DNA of 5,286 nt from JAWXUU01 sp044426045 (GTDB lineage Bacteria > Bacillota > Clostridia > Christensenellales > CAMQZB01). The notes beneath the pieces were generated by a model. It had not been told where the DNA came from and searched no databases. It worked only from the letters and a program-made list of their open reading frames with translations. Every line of letters starts with the position of its first letter. Positions within the stretch are counted from its first letter, which is position 1. Below, in pieces: positions 1 to 5,286 of the stretch. Made by a program: the position numbers and the translations under genes. The stretch is taken from the NCBI GenBank assembly GCA_044426045.1, contig JAWXUX010000029.1:1-5286 (forward strand), given 5' to 3'.

Positions 1-22
1 ACAAAGGATAATTAACAATTAT
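1..22 (+). repeat. Left arm of a 22-bp terminal inverted repeat
   Basis: These 22 bases, beginning ACAAAGGATAATTAAC, are the exact reverse complement of 5264-5285, with no mismatch. Identity stops at base 23 (G here, C on the other arm). The arm holds the SD-like AAAGGA (3-8) and the first two bases of the start codon of the STAND gene, so it directly abuts that gene. Inside it is a dyad, ATAATT-AAC-AATTAT (8-22), with 6-bp arms. It could be a site-specific inversion site, a mobile-element end or a repeated promoter/operator. The repeat itself is certain; its role is not. Confidence 0.9.
3..8 (+). promoter_or_regulatory. Candidate ribosome binding site of the STAND gene
   Basis: AAAGGA lies 12 nt before the ATG at 21. 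This is longer than the usual 5-9 nt spacing, so it is a weak site compared with those of the two glycosyltransferase genes. It is part of the inverted repeat. The same bases overlap GATAAT (7-12), which resembles a -10 hexamer; if that were the active element, transcription would start at about the ATG and the message would be nearly leaderless. The sequence alone cannot decide between these readings. Confidence 0.4.
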
Positions 23-3000
23 GGATGGTTCAAGAATTGATTGGACAAGGTTAAAGGGAGTGGCCTACGAAGATAAAATTGAGAAGCAAGATGAAGGCAA
101 TTTTGATCTCAATAAGCTTAAACGGCATGCTGTATTTGAAAAATTAGTGCTTGACTTTATGCAAGAAAAAACACCAAAGAAAAAATGGGAATCAACAAAA
201 AATACGCGCGATTTTAATCATGATGGCTACATGATTCTAGCATGCTTTATTGATGGTGACCATGAATGGTGGTTTGAAGCCAAGTATTCTTACGGTAAAA
301 ACAAGGAGAAATTTGCACGTTATAGACTAGATCCCACAATTGTTTCTGCGTTAGCTTCAAAGAGAAAAGTAGATAATATATTCTTTATACATAATGGTTT
401 TTTTCTTCCTCAAGCACGCATGGATTTACGCGCAGCTCTTTCAAACTCTGCACGCAAAACAAATGTCAATTTTTATGATAGAAATATCATAGAATTTTGG
501 TTGCTAAAAAATAGAAATTTTTTAGAATTTTATTTTAATTATACTTTGGAAGAAATAAATAATTTACTAAAAAGCTCTGATGATATTGTTCACTGTACTG
601 ATGTTCAAATTTTTGAAGAAAACAATTTTTTATATTCTAAACCAATTTATGACCTACACTATAATCAGATTTATAACTCTAAGTTCATTATTTCCTCATC
701 ACAACCCATAAATATCACTATAACTTCGGTGAAAAATATAGATATTTTAAATCCATTAAATTTATATATCGATGGAGATAAAGAAGTCTCATTTAAATTT
801 AGCATAACAAAAAATTGGAAATCTAGCAAATCACGTGTTTTCCAAGCCGTGTATAACGATAAAAAGTATGACATTTATTCTGAACAGAAAATATGTATGA
901 CAGATGTTAGAGTAGAACACGAGTTGGTGATTCAATCACAAATCAAGGCAATAGAATTTTTAAAAGCTAATTATGCTAAAAGTGACCCAATGATTTTCTT
1001 AATGTATGGAGAAAGTGGAGTAGGAAAAACTTTTGCAATGGGAAAAGCTTTGGGCTCTTTAAGCATATTATCATATAAAGTTTCTTTTAATGATAATATT
1101 ATAGATAATTATAAAAAAATTGCAAATATGCTCGCATTCATGTTATTGCCATTTATTAACCCCGAGGATATATTATCGTACCGCCCAACGAGCTCTTTGC
1201 AATGCAGTGACTCAATTTTGAATCTGTTTTTATTATTTGATATTTTAAATGATACAAATTATTCAATGAATGAGAAATATGATAAGCTTTCTGTTTTTGT
1301 AACAAGCTTTGAATGTAATTTTCAACACAGTTGTGGGAATAATATAATAATTCTTCTAGATGATTTTCAAAAATTAGATAACTGTGCACAAAAATTTATT
1401 AATAATATATTAAAAAGGGCCATCTCATCCCGGACTTCTTATAAATTTGTTGTGATTGCTAGAGATAACATAGTGTCTGAGAATATAAACATATTTAACA
1501 ATTTGACTATATATAAATTTCAAATTGGTTTGACTACGGAAGACGTTGTATATAACATAAAAAATATATTTAATTCTTCATGGCAGATTTCTTCATCTGT
1601 TGTCCTTGCTAAAACCATCAAAAATGTATATTCGCTTTTATCTTTTTTACATCAAGTTAAACAACAAGAAGAGGACATCAGAAATAATAGTGATTTACTA
1701 AAAGAGATTGTCAAGTTTAAGATAGAGGAATTGGAAATAAATAGAATCTTTAACTTTTTGACTAACGAATATCCCGAAGCTGCCACATTATTAAATGAGA
1801 TATATTTTTCGTTAGATAGTGTTAAATTGACAAATAAAAACAAGAAGCATATTGCTCAGCTCATAAGATTAAATTTAATACGAGAAGATTTAGACAAATA
1901 TATACCAATTCATGATTTTTATAGGTCTATTTATGTCAAATATCACACAAGAGAAGATTGGGTCCCTAAAAATATAGGTGAAGAAAAATTGCGAACGTTA
2001 TTATTTGGAGATAAATCTTCAAAAATAAGAGTAGCCGAACAAATAATAAACAATCAAAATAATAACTTTACAGAAACAGTATTTGTGCTTGAATATTTTT
2101 TCATGAATGACGATTCTATTTTAAGAAACGACTTAAGCACTGAATTATACTATCATTTAAAATATGCGTTTACATACGCTGCAATGGTTAATATGCCATA
2201 CTTTGATGAAAATGAGAAATTTCTTAAATTGTATAATGAATTGAACAGCAGATCATTCGACGGAGTTAGAGAATTAAAAATAAGAATAATATATGAATTA
2301 ATGAATGGCAATTATACTTCATCTGAAAAATTAAATCATTATTATGGCTTGTTTAAAAATGAGCTAAATGCCCTTCCTCTTTATGAATATAATCCAAGAA
2401 TCAAGGATCTTGAATTGTGGGCAGAACATTTGCTTGTATATAGTGAATTAAATGCCGGCACAATAAATATAAATAGATTTTATAATACAAGAAACGAATT
2501 AAGAGCTATCCTTTCAAAAGCAGAATATTCTAGACGATACGCAATTCATTTAATAATTCATGATTATCAAACAGCAAAAAAATTAAATGACGAGGCCATC
2601 AAATTTTATATAGATGGAAATTGCAATCACCATAAAACTTTATCATTAATTGAATATGAAAAAAGCATTTTTAATTATATAGACAATTATTCAATTGAAA
2701 ATTTAAGAAGTATCGAAGTTGCCAGCAAATCAATGGTAAAGAATTTCCCTACGTTCTATCAACATTGCACAATGGGTATAGCATTGTTTTATTATGCAAA
2801 AAAAGATATTATCCTAGGAGATAAGAATTTTGCCACTACTATTTTTGAGCAACAAACAGATAAAAGGTGTAATGATAGATATTATTATCACGTATTAGCA
2901 ATGCGATGTTTATGTTGCGGTGAATATGAGGACGCTATTCAGCAATTACGAAAGGCCTTGAGCATGAGTACCGATGAAATATATTATGATTATATTTTAG

Positions 3001-3122
3001 AACACAATATACAAGTGCTAAAATCAAATCAATTCTCATTTAATCAAATAAAGGTATTCACTAAGCAAGATATCATTAAAGATGAGATATATTATATTGA
3101 TCCACGAATTTTTTTGAAGTAA
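21..3122 (+). CDS. Avs-like STAND NTPase with N-terminal PD-(D/E)XK nuclease (probable antiphage defence)
   Basis: This 1033-residue protein is probably a cytoplasmic pathogen sensor whose nuclease fires after NTP-dependent oligomerisation, as in antiviral STAND (Avs) proteins. Residues about 30-175 carry a PD-(D/E)XK nuclease pattern: F39-E40 in the first helix, D68-G69, then W84-F-E86-A-K88. Residues about 192-292 are rich in short beta-like strands. The NTPase follows: Walker A GESGVGKT (330-337), Walker B IIILLDD (442-448), an arginine-bearing sensor strand VVIAR (477-481) and GLTTEDVV (503-510), matching the GLxxxEA-type motif. A winged helix (about 570-640) ends in IPIHDFYR (628-635), equivalent to the MHD motif of NB-ARC proteins. 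From about 650 on it is helical; 954-983 read as a TPR (A-x-x-C-L-C-C-G-E-Y-E-D-A-I), the likely ligand-sensing part. An in-frame TAA at 9-11 fixes ATG 21 as the earliest start. It is smaller than typical Avs proteins, and I cannot place it in Avs1-5. Key residues are intact. Architecture is confident; defence role is inferred. Confidence 0.85.
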   Translation: MDGSRIDWTRLKGVAYEDKIEKQDEGNFDLNKLKRHAVFEKLVLDFMQEKTPKKKWESTKNTRDFNHDGYMILACFIDGDHEWWFEAKYSYGKNKEKFARYRLDPTIVSALASKRKVDNIFFIHNGFFLPQARMDLRAALSNSARKTNVNFYDRNIIEFWLLKNRNFLEFYFNYTLEEINNLLKSSDDIVHCTDVQIFEENNFLYSKPIYDLHYNQIYNSKFIISSSQPINITITSVKNIDILNPLNLYIDGDKEVSFKFSITKNWKSSKSRVFQAVYNDKKYDIYSEQKICMTDVRVEHELVIQSQIKAIEFLKANYAKSDPMIFLMYGESGVGKTFAMGKALGSLSILSYKVSFNDNIIDNYKKIANMLAFMLLPFINPEDILSYRPTSSLQCSDSILNLFLLFDILNDTNYSMNEKYDKLSVFVTSFECNFQHSCGNNIIILLDDFQKLDNCAQKFINNILKRAISSRTSYKFVVIARDNIVSENINIFNNLTIYKFQIGLTTEDVVYNIKNIFNSSWQISSSVVLAKTIKNVYSLLSFLHQVKQQEEDIRNNSDLLKEIVKFKIEELEINRIFNFLTNEYPEAATLLNEIYFSLDSVKLTNKNKKHIAQLIRLNLIREDLDKYIPIHDFYRSIYVKYHTREDWVPKNIGEEKLRTLLFGDKSSKIRVAEQIINNQNNNFTETVFVLEYFFMNDDSILRNDLSTELYYHLKYAFTYAAMVNMPYFDENEKFLKLYNELNSRSFDGVRELKIRIIYELMNGNYTSSEKLNHYYGLFKNELNALPLYEYNPRIKDLELWAEHLLVYSELNAGTININRFYNTRNELRAILSKAEYSRRYAIHLIIHDYQTAKKLNDEAIKFYIDGNCNHHKTLSLIEYEKSIFNYIDNYSIENLRSIEVASKSMVKNFPTFYQHCTMGIALFYYAKKDIILGDKNFATTIFEQQTDKRCNDRYYYHVLAMRCLCCGEYEDAIQQLRKALSMSTDEIYYDYILEHNIQVLKSNQFSFNQIKVFTKQDIIKDEIYYIDPRIFLK

Positions 3123-3129
3123 TAAAAGA

Positions 3130-3173
3130 AAATGCCATCTAAACTGATTGAGTAACTAGTTTAAATGGCATTT
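3130..3173. terminator. Bidirectional intrinsic terminator between convergent genes
   Basis: Arms of 16 bases at 3130-3145 and 3158-3173 enclose a 12-nt loop. The only imperfection is C3139 against A3164. In minus-strand RNA this becomes a G-U wobble, so the stem is fully paired, and it is followed by TTTTCTTTTATT, a good U-tract. In plus-strand RNA it is a C-A mismatch and only TTT ends the stem before ATAG. The site is therefore stronger for the glycosyltransferase operon than for the STAND gene. It fills most of the 55 bp between the two stop codons. Confidence 0.85.
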
Positions 3174-3177
3174 ATAG

Positions 3178-4140
3178 TCATAGTTTTATATCAAATATGT
3201 TAGGTTGCAAATGATTTCTAATTTGCTCTGCAGAAAGTGTTTCAATAAAATCATTAATGTTTATTGAGTTTTGCAAAGTGACTATAAGTTTTTTTAGAAA
3301 GTTCTTTTTAGATTCTTCTTCCTTTGTAAAATTAAAGATTTGTTTTATAACTGTATTTGTGTAAGTTTGCGCCATCATAAAAAAGTCGACTTTGTATTTT
3401 TCATAATAACCATTATGCATCAAAAAGTCAGCTCCATCACAAATAACTTTTGCTAAATCTTCTATGTGTTTATCACTAAAAGAAAAAATAATTGAACCAC
3501 TTCTTTTATAATAATGATATCTAACATTTGGTATCGTTATTACTTTATTCGAATTTAGATAAGCCATAAAATGGAATGCAAAATCTTCGAAGTAAGCATT
3601 TTCTGTAAACTTTATATTGTTATATAATAAAAAATCTCTTAAAAATATTTTATTTGTGATTGCATAAGACATTCTTAATCCAAAATCATATTTACCAGAA
3701 AGAATATGCAATGCTGTTTCTCCACACATTGAGTGGACTTCTTGGTATGAAATACTAGAATAGCTTCTGTCTATCAGCCCATCAGTATCTCGTTGGACAC
3801 TCATCTCTCCTATTTGAGCTGAATTGTTTTCCATTTCTTGACAAGCCTTTTCAAAATAATTATAATCTACCCAATCATCGCTATCAATAAAACATACATA
3901 TTTCCCTTTTGCCATTTTTACTCCAAGATTTCTAACAGCTCCCAATCCCATATTTTCTTTATTATAAATATAAGTAATGTTATTATTCTTAAGAGCTTCC
4001 ATATCTGTTTTTGTAAAATCAGAGTGGTCATCTATCACTATTATTTCCATATTATGTAAAGTTTGATTCATTAAAGATTCAAGACATTTGCTTAAATATT
4101 TTTTTGTATTATATTCCGCTACTATCACGCTTAAAAGCAT
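3178..4140 (-). CDS. Family 2 glycosyltransferase (GT-A fold, surface polysaccharide type)
   Basis: This 320-residue protein probably transfers a sugar from a nucleotide-sugar donor to a growing surface glycan (capsule, exopolysaccharide or O-chain) at the cytoplasmic face of the membrane. The GT2 signature is complete: SVIVAEYN (4-11, where most relatives have P in place of A8), VIDDHS (35-40), the metal-binding DxD in DSDDW (86-90), FED (184-186) with the probable catalytic base D186, and the Y-HYY-R-SGSI segment (208-217). No membrane span is evident. The ATG at 4138-4140 is chosen because GGAGGA lies 5 nt upstream and the protein then begins directly at the first beta strand; an in-frame ATG at 4165-4167 would add nine residues but overlaps the upstream gene and is not needed. 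The gene follows the GT4 stop by 1 nt and so is translationally coupled to it. Sugar and acceptor cannot be told from sequence. Confidence 0.92.
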   Translation of the reverse strand: MLLSVIVAEYNTKKYLSKCLESLMNQTLHNMEIIVIDDHSDFTKTDMEALKNNNITYIYNKENMGLGAVRNLGVKMAKGKYVCFIDSDDWVDYNYFEKACQEMENNSAQIGEMSVQRDTDGLIDRSYSSISYQEVHSMCGETALHILSGKYDFGLRMSYAITNKIFLRDFLLYNNIKFTENAYFEDFAFHFMAYLNSNKVITIPNVRYHYYKRSGSIIFSFSDKHIEDLAKVICDGADFLMHNGYYEKYKVDFFMMAQTYTNTVIKQIFNFTKEEESKKNFLKKLIVTLQNSININDFIETLSAEQIRNHLQPNIFDIKL

Positions 4141-4141
4141 A

Positions 4142-5245
4142 TTATTCCTCCATAAAATATTTTTCATAATCCGATAAGGTTATATCTATTCCAAATCGCT
4201 TTGCTCCGAGTTCTGCTTTAGTTTTAAGTTCTTCCAGCATGTTCTTATTATCTAATATAAATTTTAAACGATTGAATATGCTTTTATCAGTATTTCCTAA
4301 AAGATACCCAAATTCTCCATTTCCCATAACATCCATAAGCCCAACAATTTCTGTTCCAGCAACAGGCGTTCCTAGTATCATTGCCTCGCTCATGACCGTA
4401 GAGTAACCTTCTGCAAAAGATGTTAGTATTAATAAGTTGGCAGATTTTATATAAGGATATGGATTGTATGCAAAGCCATGTAAATGAACATTATTATTCA
4501 ATTTGTTATCATATATAAATTTAATGATCTCTCCCTCCATGTCTCCAATGCCAAAAATTTCAAGATTAAAATCATATCCAAGATTTAATAATGCATTTAT
4601 TGCTTTTAAAAGTCGTAGGTGACCTTTACCAAAATGCAATCGGGCTACAACAATAAAGGTTAGTTTTTTGTATATAACATCAAACCGGTTTGCTTTTTCC
4701 ATTACTTCAGGAATATCGATATTATTAGTTAGTGTTTCCAATTTATCCTGAATTTTTGGGAATAATCGAGCCACACTTTGAGTAGCACCTGTTGATACGC
4801 AAAATATTTTATCAAACTTTAAGTAGTGTAATTCTTCGTCTTCGTCAGATTTAAAAATATACTTTGTATAGTGGTGCATTGGTAAATCAGTATGTATCCA
4901 AGCATATTTTTTGGAATTTGCATTTGTGCTATTGGCTATGAATTTAGTTGCAGGACCCTCAATAAAAGCTATTTCAACATCATAATTTTCTTTTATATTT
5001 AAGTCATAAAGTTTTTTTACTTCATCATCACAAAAAGGCAGATTTACTATGTCGTTGTGTTGATCTTTCATGAAGATAACGTTGACATGTGAGGGAAGAG
5101 CATGCAAATATACACCATGATTTTCCATAAGCAATACATCAATTATATATTTGCTTTTATCCAAATTATTGATTAAATTAATAAAAACCTTTTCTGCACC
5201 ACCGCCAGCTAAACTGTTTAAAACAAAAAGTAATCTTCTGCTCAT
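4142..5245 (-). CDS. Family 4 glycosyltransferase (GT-B fold, surface polysaccharide type)
   Basis: This 367-residue protein is a retaining GT-B enzyme of family GT4, probably building the same surface glycan as the GT2 product encoded just after it. The N-terminal acceptor domain opens with a beta strand followed by SLAGGGAEKV (11-20), the glycine-rich loop typical of GT4. The C-terminal donor domain has VVARLHFGKG (199-208) with R202 and K207 expected to contact the nucleotide-sugar phosphates, FGIGDMEGEI (231-240), HGF (256-258), and the E-x7-E motif from E279 to E287 (FAEG...SEAM). Length is normal for the family, with no signal peptide or membrane span. The start is set by GAGGGA 6 nt upstream. 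Only 41 bases precede it in the window and 22 of these are the inverted-repeat arm, so its promoter lies in that repeat or beyond the window. Family is confident; donor and acceptor are unknown. Confidence 0.92.
   Translation of the reverse strand: MSRRLLFVLNSLAGGGAEKVFINLINNLDKSKYIIDVLLMENHGVYLHALPSHVNVIFMKDQHNDIVNLPFCDDEVKKLYDLNIKENYDVEIAFIEGPATKFIANSTNANSKKYAWIHTDLPMHHYTKYIFKSDEDEELHYLKFDKIFCVSTGATQSVARLFPKIQDKLETLTNNIDIPEVMEKANRFDVIYKKLTFIVVARLHFGKGHLRLLKAINALLNLGYDFNLEIFGIGDMEGEIIKFIYDNKLNNNVHLHGFAYNPYPYIKSANLLILTSFAEGYSTVMSEAMILGTPVAGTEIVGLMDVMGNGEFGYLLGNTDKSIFNRLKFILDNKNMLEELKTKAELGAKRFGIDITLSDYEKYFMEE
4146..4151 (-). promoter_or_regulatory. Ribosome binding site of the GT2 gene, inside the GT4 coding end
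   Basis: GGAGGA on the minus strand lies 5 nt before the ATG at 4140 and is formed by the last sense codons of the GT4 gene (ATG GAG GAA, encoding M-E-E), followed by its TAA and one base. It decides the GT2 start and indicates that ribosomes finishing GT4 re-initiate on GT2. Confidence 0.85.
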
Positions 5246-5251
5246 CTTTAG

Positions 5252-5257
5252 TCCCTC
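5252..5257 (-). promoter_or_regulatory. Ribosome binding site of the GT4 gene
   Basis: GAGGGA on the minus strand is followed by 6 nt (CTAAAG) and the ATG at 5243-5245. Unlike the candidate site of the STAND gene, it lies inside the cassette rather than in the repeat, so this gene would keep its own translation signal in either orientation of the segment. Confidence 0.75.
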
Positions 5258-5263
5258 ATATTG

Positions 5264-5285
5264 ATAATTGTTAATTATCCTTTGT
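5264..5285 (-). repeat. Right arm of the 22-bp terminal inverted repeat
   Basis: This is the exact reverse complement of 1-22. Read on the minus strand it lies 18 nt upstream of the GT4 start codon. The internal dyad is one pair longer than in the left copy: GATAATT-AAC-AATTATC across 5263-5279, with 7-bp arms. GATAAT (5274-5279, minus strand) differs from the -10 consensus TATAAT by one base and would place a transcription start shortly before the GT4 ribosome binding site. One further base (5286) follows before the window ends. Confidence 0.9.
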
Positions 5286-5286
5286 T

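Noticed and set aside
671..874. Minus-strand 67-codon open frame
   Set aside because: It lies wholly inside the STAND gene, encodes no recognisable motif and is a chance frame.
1156..1389. Minus-strand 77-codon open frame
   Set aside because: It is antisense to the NTPase domain, including Walker B; the composition is that of a reverse-strand shadow.
1652..1843. Minus-strand 63-codon open frame rich in S, L and F
   Set aside because: It is antisense to the winged-helix region, with no domain and no independent context; the serine/leucine richness comes from reading AT-rich coding DNA backwards.
2907..2922. Cysteine cluster C963-x-C965-C966 in the STAND protein, considered as a metal site
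   Set aside because: There is no second pair of ligands at a suitable distance, and the segment fits a TPR helix.
3838..4059. Plus-strand 73-codon hydrophobic open frame inside the GT2 gene
   Set aside because: The isoleucine/phenylalanine-rich string is typical of the antisense of an AT-rich gene; the GT2 catalytic motifs on the other strand show which frame is real.
4141..4167. Upstream ATG that would lengthen the GT2 protein by nine residues
   Set aside because: It overlaps the GT4 coding end and extends past the family's normal N-terminal beta strand, whereas the ATG at 4140 has GGAGGA at 5-nt spacing.
1..5286. Transposon or insertion sequence with terminal inverted repeats
   Set aside because: No transposase is encoded and no target-site duplication can be seen because the flanks are missing. 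It remains a possible alternative for the repeat but is not supportable as a feature.
1..5286. CRISPR array, tRNA, rRNA or riboswitch
   Set aside because: No regularly spaced direct repeats, no cloverleaf-like segment and no intergenic stretch above 60 bases were seen.

Overview
The window is AT-rich bacterial DNA of accessory character. Strong Shine-Dalgarno sequences (GGAGGA, GAGGGA), very low GC and heavy use of AGA/ATA/TTA codons point to a low-GC bacterium, most likely a Bacillota/Clostridia-like host. That assignment rests on style only: there is no rRNA or other marker gene.

Layout, left to right. A 22-bp sequence at 1-22 is repeated perfectly, in inverted orientation, at 5264-5285, so the whole window is framed by an inverted repeat. 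Just inside the left copy, on the plus strand (21-3122), is a 1033-residue protein. It has an N-terminal PD-(D/E)XK nuclease, a beta-rich linker, a STAND/NB-ARC-type NTPase with winged helix, and a helical/TPR-like C-terminal half. This is the architecture of the antiviral STAND (Avs-like, bacterial NLR-like) defence proteins. At 3130-3173 a strong hairpin lies between convergent stop codons and probably terminates transcription from both sides. On the minus strand a two-gene operon reads in from the right end: a GT4-family glycosyltransferase (4142-5245), then a GT2-family glycosyltransferase (3178-4140). The second is translationally coupled to the first: 1-nt gap, with its SD inside the last codons of the upstream gene.

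How the parts may fit together. The GTs look like capsule, exopolysaccharide or other surface-glycan enzymes; the STAND protein looks like an intracellular phage sensor-nuclease. The two units point at each other, both start immediately inside the arms of the same inverted repeat, and no full promoter for either is visible inside. This is the layout expected of an invertible (phase-variable) cassette in which one outside promoter reads either the defence gene or the glycan operon. The repeat is seen directly. Inversion, the outside promoter and the recombinase are inference: no recombinase or transposase is in the window. The main competing explanations are that the repeat is a shared promoter/operator element, the end of a mobile element, or an assembly-graph break at a repeated sequence.

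Over 95% of the window is assigned. The only non-coding stretches are 1-20, 3123-3177, 4141 and 5246-5286.
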